64,000 bases of DNA from Candidatus Zemynaea palustris (GCA_003134695.1 PLCB01000026.1:70043-134042), one strand, 5' to 3'. Counted from the stretch's first letter, positions 44,004 through 53,480 are shown. The notes: a model not told the origin generated them from the sequence alone. Translations and numbers: made by a program.

Positions 44004-44996
44004 CTACTTCTTGCTTGCGGGCGGAGTGGGAGCGGCCGCCGACGTCGCGGCCGGTTTCGCCGCGGTCGGCACTATTGCGGGTGCAGTTGAGACATTCGGC
44101 GCCGGAATCGGCGTCGGGATCGCGCCCTGCAGCGCCTGATCGTAGATCTGGATGTTCGCTTTCGCCTTCAGAGTATTGAGAAATTGCGGGATCTGTATGT
44201 TCTCTTGCTGTTGGGTCAGCAGCTGCCTGATCTTGTCGGCCGAGTTCGCCATCGTCGCGACGGTCGCGGGCTTGCGCTCTTCGACCTGGATGACGTGCCA
44301 ACCGAACGGCGACTTCACCGGCGCTCCGATCGCGCCGATCGGTTGCGAGAAGGCGGCGTTCGAGAACGCCGGCACCATCTGGGCCTTGGCAAAGAGCCCG
44401 AGTTCGCCGCCCTTGTCCTTGGTCGACGGGTCAGTCGAATATTGCTTCGCCACGTCCTCGAACTTGGCGCCGGCCTTGAGCTTCGCTTCGACCTGCTGAG
44501 CGGTCGTGAGGTCGGGAACGAGGATGTGCCGCGCCCGCGCCTGCGCGGGCGTGTCGAGCGACGCGTGATTCTTGTCGAGGTACGCCATGACGTCGGCGTC
44601 GCTGATCTTGATCTGCGGCGCGACCGCCTTTTCGACGATCAGTTGCTGGCGTAGGATGCGCTGAACGTCGGCTTCGGATAGGTTCTGCGTCTTCAAAATC
44701 TGCTCGAACTGGCCGGCCGGATAGCGCGCCTTGATCTCGTCTTCTTTCTTCTTGACGTCGGCGTCGGGGACGGTGACGTGGTTGTCGCGAGCGTACTGGT
44801 CGATCAGGATCGTCTGGGCCATCTGATTGAGGACGCCCTTGGCCTGCGGCGTGCTCTCGACTTTGGCGTCGAACTCGGCGCGCGTGATCTTCTGGCCGTT
44901 GATCGAGGCGACATCGCCGCCCGAGCTACACGCGGAAAGCGTCAGGGCGAAAGCGGTGGTCGCCAGGCCGGCGAGCGCACGAAAGACGTAGGACAT
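44004..44996 (-). CDS. PrsA/SurA-like peptidyl-prolyl isomerase lipoprotein
   Basis: 330 residues from ATG 44996, which has GGAG 8 nt upstream. Lipobox LTLSACSS makes it a lipoprotein. A SurA-N-like helical chaperone domain (about 35-165) precedes a parvulin domain (ARARHILVPDLTTAQQVEAKL ... YSTDPSTKDKGGELGLFAKAQMVPAFSNAAF ... SPFGWHVIQVEE). The tail is Pro/Ala/Thr-rich. It would assist folding of exported proteins; in a diderm cell it may serve the outer-membrane barrels encoded here. Confidence 0.9.
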   Translation of the reverse strand: MSYVFRALAGLATTAFALTLSACSSGGDVASINGQKITRAEFDAKVESTPQAKGVLNQMAQTILIDQYARDNHVTVPDADVKKKEDEIKARYPAGQFEQILKTQNLSEADVQRILRQQLIVEKAVAPQIKISDADVMAYLDKNHASLDTPAQARARHILVPDLTTAQQVEAKLKAGAKFEDVAKQYSTDPSTKDKGGELGLFAKAQMVPAFSNAAFSQPIGAIGAPVKSPFGWHVIQVEERKPATVATMANSADKIRQLLTQQQENIQIPQFLNTLKAKANIQIYDQALQGAIPTPIPAPNVSTAPAIVPTAAKPAATSAAAPTPPASKK

Positions 44997-45073
44997 CAAG
45001 AAAGCTCCGGATTCGAGAGGGCGCAAAACCCTCCCCAGTTCGCGCGAAAAGTCCGACCGCCTCTCATTGCGCC

Positions 45074-48000
45074 CTAGATTGCCTCCAAGAGCGAATTGAG
45101 CAGCGCGAGATGGGCGGCGGGGGGACTCTCCGGGAGGTCGATGGTAATCCGGCCCTCCCCGAAGCGAAAGCGATTTTTGGTCAGCGACTGAAGCTTTGGG
45201 ATCGCCGCGGGGTCGATGGCGAAGCCGGCGCCGACCCCGAGCGTCAGCCGGCGCGCGTCGACCACGACCCGCGTCACGCGCTTCGCCAAGGCCAGCGTCC
45301 GTAGCTTCGTCACCGCAACCAGGTTCTTCAGCGGTTCGGGCAGGGGCCCGAAACGATCGCGCAAACTCGCCGCCAGCTCGTCGACCTCGGCCTCGTTGCG
45401 TGCGTTGGCCAGCTGCTGGTAGGCGCCGATCTTCTGCGAGACCTGTGGAATATAGTCAAGGGGGATGAAGGCGTCGAGCTTGATGTCGATGACGGCTTCG
45501 CGTCGCTCCTCGCTCTCGGCGCGCTTGCCTTTGCGTTCGGCGATCGCTTGCGCCAGCAGTTCGCAGTACGTCTCGAAACCGACCGCGCCGATGAAACCCG
45601 ACTGGGCCGCGCCGAGCAGATTTCCGGCGCCGCGAATCTCGAGGTCACGCATCGCGATCTGCAAGCCGCTGCCGAGGTGCGCGAATTCGCGAATCGCTTC
45701 GAGCCGCGCTTTCGCCTCCTCGCTCAGCGCCTTGTGCGCTTGATAGAGGAGATAGGCGTACGCCTGGTGGTTCGAGCGCCCGACGCGTCCGCGTAATTGA
45801 TAGAGCTGCGCGAGTCCGAATTTGTCGGCGTCGTTGACGACGATCGTGTTGACGTTCGGGATGTCGATGCCGTTCTCGATGATCGTGGTGGCGACCAGCA
45901 CGTCGATCTCGCCTTCGATGAAGCGTGCCATGATCGGTTCGATTTCGGTCTCGCGCATCTGTCCGTGACCGATCGCAATGCGTGCCTTCGGAACGAGCTG
46001 CTCGAGCGCGCGGGCGACGCCATGGATCGACTCGATCCGGTTGTGCAGGTAGTAGACCTGCCCGCCGCGGTCCAGCTCTTGTATGATCGCTTTTTGGACG
46101 ATCGCGTCGGACGAAGGGACGACGACCGTCTTGATCGACATCCGGTTCTTCGGCGCGGTCTGGATGAGCGAGAGTTCGCGCATCCCCATCAGTGACATAT
46201 GGAGCGTGCGCGGAATCGGCGTCGCCGACATCGTGAGGACGTCGACCGAGGTCCGCAGTTGCTTGAGACGTTCCTTGTGCATCACGCCGAAACGCTGCTC
46301 TTCGTCGACCACGATCAGACCGAGATTCTTGAAGACGACGTCCTTTTGCAGCAGCCGGTGCGTCCCGATTACGACGTCGACTTTCCCCTCAGCGAGGTCC
46401 TTGAGGATGGCCTGCTGCTCCTTGCGCGATTTGAAGCGCGAGAGCTCCTCGACGCGCAGCGGAAAGCTCGCGAAGCGCGTCGTGAACGTGCGGTAGTGTT
46501 GCGCCGCGAGCAACGTCGTCGGCACGAGCACCGCCACCTGACAGTGATCGGCGACCGCTTTGAACGCGGCGCGCACCGCGACTTCCGTTTTGCCGTAGCC
46601 GACGTCGCCACACACCAACCGGTCCATCGGCCGGAGGCGTTCCATGTCGGCTTTGACGTCATCGATGGCTTTTTGCTGGTCGGGCGTCGGCTCGTACGGA
46701 AAGGCTTCCTCGACTTCGGCTTGCCACGGCGTGTCGGGGCCGAAAGCGCGTCCGGCCGCCAGTTCCCGCTCGGCGTAGAGCGCGACGAGACCGTCGGCGA
46801 TCTTCGCGAGGTTCTCGGCGACGCGGTGTTTGGTGCGCGCCCAATCGGCGCCGCCCATTTTGGAAAGCCGCGGCGCGACGCCTTCGCTCGACGTGTACTT
46901 CATCACCTGATGCATCTGCGTGACGGGGACGAGCATCGTGTCGGTGCCCGCGTACTTCAAATACAAATAGTCTTGCGTCGCCCCTAAGATCGTCTCGGTG
47001 CGCAAGCCCAAGTATTGCGCGATCCCGTGCACGGCGTGCACGACGTGATCCCCGACCCGCAGATCGGCCAACGTGACCGGCACGCCTTCTTTGACCGCGC
47101 GCAACTTGATGCGCTTCGGTGGTTGGCCGAAGATCTCGCGATCGCCGAGGACGTGCAAGCGCAAACCGGGGATCGCGAAGCCCGCTTCGATGTTTCCCTG
47201 ATCGACGAACACGACGCCGCCGCGGGTCATGCCGGGCCGATCGCCGACGAACGATGCGGGGCCGGCTTCTTTCAAATGCAGCAGCGTCGCGCTGCGCTCG
47301 ACGTGCAAGCCGGCGCCGCGCAGCATCTCGGCCAGGCGCGACGAACCGGACGAGACGAGCGCGACGGTCTCGCCGGCTTCGACGCGCGTCTTCACGTTCT
47401 CGAGAAACATCGCCATCTGACGGTTGAAGTGCTCCGCGGGCCGCGTCTCGATCGCGTAGGTCTCGAGCGTTTGGGGGAGCCACGGCGTGGACTCGCCTTC
47501 GATCGCGCCCGGTACGACCAGCGTGCGGCGGACCGACAACGACGCTCCGAGCGTCGCGAGCGTCGGATGCGGCGCGACGACGTCGGCCAGCAGCGCTTCG
47601 CCGACGGCGTCTTCGTCGACCGAGAGTTCACCCGATTCGACGGCGGCCAGCAAGACGTGCTCTTCGCGCGAGCGTTCGTCTTCGAGGCCGCGTTCGATCG
47701 TCGCGAGCATCGCCGGCTCCTCGAGAACGACGAGTCCGTCCTCGTCGAGGTAATCGAGCAAGGTGCGGCGCTCGTCGTAGGCGAGTGGCAACCACGCTTC
47801 GGGGATCTCCGCGCCGCTCGCGATATAGGCGCGCGCCGCCGAGATCGTGCCCGGCGACCCTTCCAGTCGCGCGAGGATGAGCTCTCGGATGGCGGGGTCG
47901 CGTGGAATCTCACTCCACGGCGCGATCGGCAGACGTTCGAGCGTTTCGGTACTGCGCTGCGTGGCGAGATCGAAGGCGCGAATGCTTTCGATCTCATCGC

Positions 48001-48607
48001 CGAAGAACTCGACGCGCGCCGGAGTGTTTGCCGAAGCCGCCCAGACGTCGAGGATTCCACCGCGCACCGCGAATTCGCCGGCGGCGGAGACGACGTCGGC
48101 GCGATGGTAGCCGAGTCGGTAGAGGCGCGCCTGCAAGTCTTCGAATCCAAAACCCGTCCCCGTGCGAAGCTCGAAAGCTAGCGACGCGAAGACCTCGGCA
48201 GGCATGACGTATTGGCGCAGCGCCGCGACTGGCGCGATCGCGATCAGCGCCTTGCGTTCGTGCAAATCGGCGAACAGCGTCATCCTCGCGCTGCGTTCGG
48301 AGGGGCTTTCGATCACGCCGATGCTCTCTTCGCGCGGACGAACCAACGTCACGACGTCGGGTTCGTCGCTGAGGTAATACGTGAGATCGGCGAAGGTGCG
48401 TTCGGCGATGTCGGCGGTCGGAACGAGGACCAGCGTCGGGACGCGCAGCGCTCGATAGAGTCCCGCCAGGAGGTAGGGCCGCGCCGCCGCGGTCGTCTCC
48501 TTGAGGGCGAAGGCAGCGCGGTGCCGGCGCAGGCGGTCGATCAGGCCGGCCAGCGGGCGACTGGAACTCGGGAGCGCGCGAACGAGCGACGCGGCTAGGG
48601 TTGCGAT
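45074..48607 (-). CDS. mfd: Transcription-repair coupling factor Mfd
   Basis: Removes RNA polymerase stalled at lesions and recruits UvrA. About 1177 residues. UvrB-like domain, RNAP-interaction domain (VGDHVVHAVHGIAQYLGLRT), helicase Walker A GDVGYGKTEVA, DEEQ box, TMSATPIPRTLHMSL, motif VI LYQLRGRVGRS and the C-terminal TRCF domain are all present. No ATG, GTG or TTG occurs in frame between the upstream gene's stop and about residue 70, deep in the first domain. ATC 48607-48605, 5 nt after TGAGG, gives normal length and is the start proposed here. Confidence 0.93.
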   Translation of the reverse strand: MATLAASLVRALPSSSRPLAGLIDRLRRHRAAFALKETTAAARPYLLAGLYRALRVPTLVLVPTADIAERTFADLTYYLSDEPDVVTLVRPREESIGVIESPSERSARMTLFADLHERKALIAIAPVAALRQYVMPAEVFASLAFELRTGTGFGFEDLQARLYRLGYHRADVVSAAGEFAVRGGILDVWAASANTPARVEFFGDEIESIRAFDLATQRSTETLERLPIAPWSEIPRDPAIRELILARLEGSPGTISAARAYIASGAEIPEAWLPLAYDERRTLLDYLDEDGLVVLEEPAMLATIERGLEDERSREEHVLLAAVESGELSVDEDAVGEALLADVVAPHPTLATLGASLSVRRTLVVPGAIEGESTPWLPQTLETYAIETRPAEHFNRQMAMFLENVKTRVEAGETVALVSSGSSRLAEMLRGAGLHVERSATLLHLKEAGPASFVGDRPGMTRGGVVFVDQGNIEAGFAIPGLRLHVLGDREIFGQPPKRIKLRAVKEGVPVTLADLRVGDHVVHAVHGIAQYLGLRTETILGATQDYLYLKYAGTDTMLVPVTQMHQVMKYTSSEGVAPRLSKMGGADWARTKHRVAENLAKIADGLVALYAERELAAGRAFGPDTPWQAEVEEAFPYEPTPDQQKAIDDVKADMERLRPMDRLVCGDVGYGKTEVAVRAAFKAVADHCQVAVLVPTTLLAAQHYRTFTTRFASFPLRVEELSRFKSRKEQQAILKDLAEGKVDVVIGTHRLLQKDVVFKNLGLIVVDEEQRFGVMHKERLKQLRTSVDVLTMSATPIPRTLHMSLMGMRELSLIQTAPKNRMSIKTVVVPSSDAIVQKAIIQELDRGGQVYYLHNRIESIHGVARALEQLVPKARIAIGHGQMRETEIEPIMARFIEGEIDVLVATTIIENGIDIPNVNTIVVNDADKFGLAQLYQLRGRVGRSNHQAYAYLLYQAHKALSEEAKARLEAIREFAHLGSGLQIAMRDLEIRGAGNLLGAAQSGFIGAVGFETYCELLAQAIAERKGKRAESEERREAVIDIKLDAFIPLDYIPQVSQKIGAYQQLANARNEAEVDELAASLRDRFGPLPEPLKNLVAVTKLRTLALAKRVTRVVVDARRLTLGVGAGFAIDPAAIPKLQSLTKNRFRFGEGRITIDLPESPPAAHLALLNSLLEAI

Positions 48608-48627
48608 GGCGGCCTCAGCGGGGGCGC

Positions 48628-49167
48628 CTATTTCAGGCCGAGTTGGAGCGTCACGGTGGAGTTTCGGCCGTCGGGGACCGACGCGACGAAATCGACGTCG
48701 AACGAACGTCCGATCAGGAACGCCGGCGCTTGCGGCACCGTGTATTGCGCGGCGAACGTGCCCTGTTCGACGCGCGGGATCGCGAGTTCGTAGCCCCAGG
48801 CACGTGCGATGACCGTGCTGACGTCTGGGCTCGTGAGGACCCGCACCCGCAGATCGGCGGGCGTGACGAGCGTTTGATCGCTGAGGTCGACCTCGAAAAT
48901 CTTTGGCGCGCGCGGTCCCGGAAACGGGGTGACGATCGGCGACGGCGTCGGAACGTAGATAAAGCGATAGAGGGGCACCGGCGTCGCAGTCTTCGCATTG
49001 GGTTGCGCGCTCGGTCGTGCGCTGGCTTCGACGTTGGGCGCCGGTGGTGACGTTGATTCGCCGGCGGGCTGTTGTTGCGCGAGCCGCCTCGGCGCGTGTG
49101 AGAGGCCGAATGCTCCGCCGACGGCAAACGCGCCGGCGATCGTGAGCAGAAACGCGAGCGCGCGCAT
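48628..49167 (-). CDS. Secreted protein of unknown function, paralogue A
   Basis: 179 residues. N-terminal signal peptide (MRALAFLLTIAGAFAVGGAFG), a Pro/Ala/Ser/Thr linker (about 30-85), then a beta-rich domain beginning KIFEVDLSDQTLVTPADLRV and ending STVTLQLGLK. The domain is paralogous to that of the adjacent upstream gene (EIDLNDQVIY, then DGRSTSVKVPIK): same strand order and same DGR-S/T-x-V ending. The two genes are 2 nt apart. It resembles a single Ig-like or transthyretin-like sandwich. Function unknown. Confidence 0.65.
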   Translation of the reverse strand: MRALAFLLTIAGAFAVGGAFGLSHAPRRLAQQQPAGESTSPPAPNVEASARPSAQPNAKTATPVPLYRFIYVPTPSPIVTPFPGPRAPKIFEVDLSDQTLVTPADLRVRVLTSPDVSTVIARAWGYELAIPRVEQGTFAAQYTVPQAPAFLIGRSFDVDFVASVPDGRNSTVTLQLGLK

Positions 49168-49169
49168 CC

Positions 49170-49754
49170 TTACCTCTTGACCTTGATCGGAACCTTGACG
49201 CTCGTCGAGCGTCCATCGGCAGTCGTCGCCGTGAACACCAAGTTTACGTTCAAGCCCCCGATGATGCTGGGGAGCTTCGGAATGTCTCCCGTCGATTCAA
49301 ACCGGCCGGGAGCGATTCGCGTCATTTGGCCGGAGTGTCCGTTGCTGCTGATGGTAACCTTCGTCACGACATCATTCGTCGTCACGCGAGCCGAAAAGTT
49401 TTTCGTGGAATAGATGACCTGATCGTTCAGGTCGATCTCGAGAATCTGTGGTGAATCAGGAGCCGGGTTCGGCGGCTGCTTCGGCGTGATGTGATATTTG
49501 AGCGGCGGCAAATTGAGGCCCGTCGGCGTCGGACTCGGTGCCGGACTCGCCTCCGGCGATTGTGATCCAGCCGGAGTCGGGTTCGCGCTTGCCGACGGTG
49601 CCGGCGTCGCGATCGCCGGCGTCGGAATCGGGATCGGCGTTACCGCGACCGTCGGCGTCGCCGTAACGGACGGCTCCGGCGTCGGGGACGGCTGCTGTGC
49701 GTCGTAAGCTGACGCGAGCGCGAGCATGGCGGCGAGGAGCAAACTGACGATCAT
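49170..49754 (-). CDS. Secreted protein of unknown function, paralogue B
   Basis: 194 residues from ATG 49754, which overlaps the glycosyltransferase stop (ATGA). Signal peptide MIVSLLLAAMLALASA, then about 75 residues of Pro/Thr/Ser/Ala spacer (PTPEPSVTATPTVAVTPIPI), then a beta domain (QILEIDLNDQVIYSTKNFSARV ... DGRSTSVKVPIKVKR). The spacer looks like a wall- or periplasm-spanning linker. Tandem duplicate of the next gene. It follows a membrane glycosyltransferase, so modification of the Thr/Ser-rich linker is conceivable but unproven. Confidence 0.65.
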   Translation of the reverse strand: MIVSLLLAAMLALASAYDAQQPSPTPEPSVTATPTVAVTPIPIPTPAIATPAPSASANPTPAGSQSPEASPAPSPTPTGLNLPPLKYHITPKQPPNPAPDSPQILEIDLNDQVIYSTKNFSARVTTNDVVTKVTISSNGHSGQMTRIAPGRFESTGDIPKLPSIIGGLNVNLVFTATTADGRSTSVKVPIKVKR

Positions 49755-51178
49755 AGGGCGGGGGTTGCTTTCCGAGGCACTGGGTCGTTCACCCGCGCCG
49801 GGATCGCGAACGCGATCGGCGCGAGCAGCGCGAGCGTGAGGATTGCGCTGGCTAGATGCGGCATGTTCCCAAAGGCTTCGGGAAGGTAACGCAGCCCCGC
49901 GAAAATCGTCGCGGCCCACAGGGCGGTCGTCGTTCGGCTGGGCGGGAAGGCAACCGCGACCGGCAAGAGCCAGAGCGCGTACCACGGATACGGATTGGGG
50001 ATCGCGAGCCAGCCCGCGATCGCAAGCCAGAGCGCTCCGTTCTCGTCGCCGCGCGCGAGCGCGCGGAATCCGGTGAGCGCCGCGGCGACTACGACGACGA
50101 GCGCGGGTACGATACCGACCAGACTCTGAAAAGAAAACTGCGGTGCGTAGCGCGCGTGGCCGGCGAACGCGCCGAGCAATTTGAGTTGCAGCGGCAGAAC
50201 GAGCGCCGCCGCAACGACGAGACCGACCATCAGTCCGATCGCGAATCGCCCACTTCGCACGTCGCGTTTCCCCCACAGCCACACGAGCGCGAGCGGACCG
50301 GCGGCGGCGCCGATGATCTTAAGGAGCGGCGCCAGTCCGAAGAGCGCGCCCGACGCGCGTGCGGCGCTTCGTCGCAGGAACGCAAACGCCGCGAAGGCGA
50401 CGAGCACGAGCAGCGCGTCGTTATGTCCCTCCGCGACGCTCCACAGCGCAACCGGGTTGAGGCCGTAGGCCGCGATCGCGAAGCGGCGATACCGTTTTCC
50501 GCGAAGGGAAACGTGGAGCAGCGCAATGCTTCCCAGAAACGCGAGCGACGCGACGATGCGCATGATCCACAGCGACGGCTCGAGGCGATCGCCAGCCGCG
50601 AGGACGCCGAGCGCGGCGATTCCGACGAACGCGGGGCCGTAGACGCACGGCGGGAACGATGTTCCACCCCATTGCCAGCGGGCGGCGTCGACAAACGCGT
50701 CGTGATGAGCGCGCGCAACCGGAAGATACGGATCGCCGCCGTGGACGACCGTGTGGCCGTAGGCGGCGTAGGCGTAGACGTCGCTCGAGAAAACGACTGG
50801 CCACGCGAAGATCGCGGCGAGTGCGAACGTCGCGACGACGAGGGTCGCAGGCAACGACAATCCAGCGCCGCGCTCGCGAGTCAGCCCGAGCGTGACGACG
50901 AGGGCCAAGGTCGCGAGCGCGATCGCGAGCGCGAAGATGAGGACGAAGCCGAGTCCGTACGGGCCCCATGCGGTAACGACGACCAGCGGCTGGGCCAAGT
51001 CGATGTGCCGGGGCGGCGGTGCCGCATGCAGCAACAGCCTGGCTGCGACGGCGCCCGCGGCAAAGGCGAGCGGGACGCCGACCGGCGTTACGCCGGCCGG
51101 CACGAACGCGCGCTCTCGAAGGAAATGGCCCAAGCTGCGCGGGCTTCGCTCCGCTCGACGCGAAACCCGGGGCGCCAT
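49751..51178 (-). CDS. Polytopic GT-C family glycosyltransferase (GT87-like)
   Basis: 475 residues with about 11 TM helices. The first extracytoplasmic loop holds acidic residues typical of GT-C enzymes (FSSDVYAYAAYGHTVVHGGDPYLPVARA), and later loops VAEGHNDALL and PNPYPWYALWLLPV match GT87 polyprenol-phosphate mannosyltransferases. It would transfer a sugar from a polyprenyl-phosphate donor outside the membrane; the GtrB-like gene nearby could make the donor. ATG 51178 overlaps the divergent deoA start, so the real start may be further in; the first 30 residues are uncertain. Confidence 0.8.
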   Translation of the reverse strand: MAPRVSRRAERSPRSLGHFLRERAFVPAGVTPVGVPLAFAAGAVAARLLLHAAPPPRHIDLAQPLVVVTAWGPYGLGFVLIFALAIALATLALVVTLGLTRERGAGLSLPATLVVATFALAAIFAWPVVFSSDVYAYAAYGHTVVHGGDPYLPVARAHHDAFVDAARWQWGGTSFPPCVYGPAFVGIAALGVLAAGDRLEPSLWIMRIVASLAFLGSIALLHVSLRGKRYRRFAIAAYGLNPVALWSVAEGHNDALLVLVAFAAFAFLRRSAARASGALFGLAPLLKIIGAAAGPLALVWLWGKRDVRSGRFAIGLMVGLVVAAALVLPLQLKLLGAFAGHARYAPQFSFQSLVGIVPALVVVVAAALTGFRALARGDENGALWLAIAGWLAIPNPYPWYALWLLPVAVAFPPSRTTTALWAATIFAGLRYLPEAFGNMPHLASAILTLALLAPIAFAIPARVNDPVPRKATPAL

Positions 51179-52493
51179 GACTTTCGATGTGCGGCGGGCG
51201 ATCGCGCGTAAACGGGACGGCGAGCGGCTGGATGCTGCGGAGTGGACCGCGATCGTCGCCGGCCATCAACACGGGCTCGTCGACGACGCCCAACTCGCCG
51301 CGCTGTTGATGGCGTGCGTCTGGCGCGGTCTCGACGCCACCGAAACGGCTGCGCTGACCCGAGCGATGGTCGGCAGCGGCGAGACCCTCGCAGCTCCCGC
51401 ACCGAATTGCGTCGACAAACATTCGTCGGGCGGCGTCGCCGACACGGCGTCGCTCATCGTCGTTCCGCTGGTCGCGGCGTGCGGGATTCCGGTCGCAAAG
51501 TTGTCGGGACACGCCCTCGGTCACACGGGCGGAACGCTCGACAAACTCGAAGCGATTCCCGGCGTGCGTACCGATCTCTCACCCGAGCGATTCGCGGCGC
51601 AAGTGCGTGAAGTGGGTTGCGCGATCGCGGCGCAGAGCGAGCGGCTGGCACCGGCCGACAAGCGTATCTACGCGCTGCGCGACCGCACCTCGACGGTCGA
51701 GTGCCTGGGGCTCATCGCTGCGTCGATCGTTTCGAAGAAGATCGCCGCCGGCGCGCCGTCGTTCGTGTTCGACGTGAAGGTCGGTCGCGGCTCGTTTGTC
51801 GCGAAACTCGAGGACGCGCGAGAGCTTGCCGAAGCGCTCGTCAGTCTTTCTGCCTCATTTGGGCGCAAGGCTGTCGCGCTGGTCACCGACATGAACGAGC
51901 CGCTCGGCCCCGCCATCGGCACCGGACTCGAAGCGCTCGAGGCGCGTGACTTCCTGCGTGGTGCGCGGCGCAGCGACCGCAGACTCCGTGCCTTGTGCGA
52001 ACGCCTCGCCGGCGCGATGCTCTCGGTCGGCGGTCTCGCCGACGATTCGCATGCGCTCGCCGAGCGCGCGCTCGCAAGCGGCGCCGCCTACGAAAAATTC
52101 GAGCAGATGCTCGCGGCCCAAGGCGCCGCGCACAAAGCTCTCGAGAAACTGGTCCCGCACAAGATCGTAACCCCGGTGTACGCCGCGCGCGCCGGCTACC
52201 TCGCTGCGGTCGACGCCGTCGCGCTCGGTTTGGCGGCTCGCGCGCTGGTTGAAAAATCCGGCTCGAACGCCGGCATCGTCGTCGAGAAACGCATCGGCGA
52301 GCGCGTCGACGCCGGCGAAACCCTTGCGACCATCTACGGCGACCCGGGCGCGCTCCCGCGCGTCGCGGTCGCGTTCGCGATCGAGGATGCGTCGCCGCCG
52401 GAGCGGCCGCTGGTCTATTGCGAGACGGGTTCGGCCGGCACGCGTTCGGCCGGCGGCCGCGCCGAGGCGCGTTCGAGCGTGGAGATCAAGTAG
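51177..52493 (+). CDS. deoA: Pyrimidine-nucleoside (thymidine) phosphorylase
   Basis: Phosphorolysis of thymidine/uridine. 438 residues. Signature VDKHSSGGVADTASLIVVPL (about residue 78-97), then KLSGHALGHTGGTLDKLEAI, and the glycosyltransferase-3 alpha/beta fold; C-terminal domain KIVTPVYAARAGYLAAVDA. Start ATG 51177, with the initiation codons of the two divergent genes sharing CATG. Its 3' end overlaps the convergent GtrB-like gene by 79 nt. Works with PNP and DeoB in nucleoside salvage. Confidence 0.94.
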   Translation: MTFDVRRAIARKRDGERLDAAEWTAIVAGHQHGLVDDAQLAALLMACVWRGLDATETAALTRAMVGSGETLAAPAPNCVDKHSSGGVADTASLIVVPLVAACGIPVAKLSGHALGHTGGTLDKLEAIPGVRTDLSPERFAAQVREVGCAIAAQSERLAPADKRIYALRDRTSTVECLGLIAASIVSKKIAAGAPSFVFDVKVGRGSFVAKLEDARELAEALVSLSASFGRKAVALVTDMNEPLGPAIGTGLEALEARDFLRGARRSDRRLRALCERLAGAMLSVGGLADDSHALAERALASGAAYEKFEQMLAAQGAAHKALEKLVPHKIVTPVYAARAGYLAAVDAVALGLAARALVEKSGSNAGIVVEKRIGERVDAGETLATIYGDPGALPRVAVAFAIEDASPPERPLVYCETGSAGTRSAGGRAEARSSVEIK

Positions 52494-53398
52494 AGCGGAC
52501 GGCCTTTCACCTGATCGTAGATGCGCCCGACGTATTCGCCGAGGATGCCGATGCCGATCAATTGGACGCCGCCGAAAAACAGGATCGCGACCATCGTCGA
52601 GGTGTAGCCCGGTTCGTTGTGCCCGGTGAACTTGAGGACGATCACGATCGCGGTGTAAACGAAAGCAAAAGCGCTGACCACGAAGCCTAAGACCGTCGCG
52701 AAGCGCAACGGAATCTCGGAAAACGACGTGATGCCGTCGAACGCGAAGCGCACCATCTTCGAGAGCGGGTACTTGGTCCGCCCGGAGTGACGAGCGTCGC
52801 GCTCGTACTCGATGCCGGTCTGCTTGAAGCCGACCCAACTGACGAGGCCGCGGAGAAACCGGTGCCGCTCGCGCGTCTGCGCCAGCGCTTCGATGACGCG
52901 CCGATCCATCAAGCGGAAATCGCCGGTGTCGACCGGGATCGAGACGTTGGTCAGCCGCCGAATGATCCGGTAAAACGCCCGCGCCGTCAAGATCTTGAAG
53001 GTTCCTTCGCCTTTGCGCGCGCGCCGCGTTGCATAGACGACGTCGTAGCCTTCACGCCACTTGCGCAAGAAGGCCTCGATCAATTCCGGCGGGTCCTGCA
53101 AATCGCCGTCCATCAGGATGACCGCGTCGCCGCGTGCGGTTTCGAGTCCGGCGGTCGCGGCGATCTGGTGACCGAAGTTGCGTGAGAGGCTGACGATCGT
53201 CAAGCGCGGCTGTCCCGCCTGCGCCTCGCGCAGCATCGCGAGCGTAGCGTCGGTTGAGCCGTCGTCGACGGCGACGATCTCGTAGTCGTCGCCGCGCTCC
53301 TGCATCGCTCGCTCGAGCACCGTCGTGATCCTTGCGAGGAGTTGCACGACGTTGCCTTCCTCGTCTTTGAGCGGAACGACGACGCTGATCAAACTCAC
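52415..53398 (-). CDS. GtrB/DPM-like polyprenyl-phosphate glycosyltransferase
   Basis: 327 residues. GT-A domain with SVVVPLKDEEGN, VDDGSTD, LMDGDLQDPPE (DxD metal site) and the R-x-R-like DFRLMDRRV; then two C-terminal TM helices (FVVSAFAFVYTAIVIVLKF and ILFFGGVQLIGIGILGEYVGRIY). This is the GT2 GtrB/YkcC layout: transfer of glucose or another sugar from a nucleotide donor to undecaprenyl phosphate at the inner leaflet. The GT87-like protein could use the product. The 3' end overlaps deoA by 79 nt, tail to tail. Confidence 0.9.
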   Translation of the reverse strand: MSLISVVVPLKDEEGNVVQLLARITTVLERAMQERGDDYEIVAVDDGSTDATLAMLREAQAGQPRLTIVSLSRNFGHQIAATAGLETARGDAVILMDGDLQDPPELIEAFLRKWREGYDVVYATRRARKGEGTFKILTARAFYRIIRRLTNVSIPVDTGDFRLMDRRVIEALAQTRERHRFLRGLVSWVGFKQTGIEYERDARHSGRTKYPLSKMVRFAFDGITSFSEIPLRFATVLGFVVSAFAFVYTAIVIVLKFTGHNEPGYTSTMVAILFFGGVQLIGIGILGEYVGRIYDQVKGRPLYLISTLERASARPPAERVPAEPVSQ

Positions 53399-53480
53399 CG
53401 TTAAGGCGGTTCCAACCGCCGCGGTGCGAGCCCTTCGTTGAGCTGCGAGCCTTTCGTTCTAGGAGCCGCGAGCGCTAGGC

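Noticed and set aside
49856..51211. 451-codon plus-strand open frame opposite the GT87-like gene
   Set aside because: Highly charged Arg/Glu/Asp translation without domains; mirrors a polytopic membrane gene on the minus strand.
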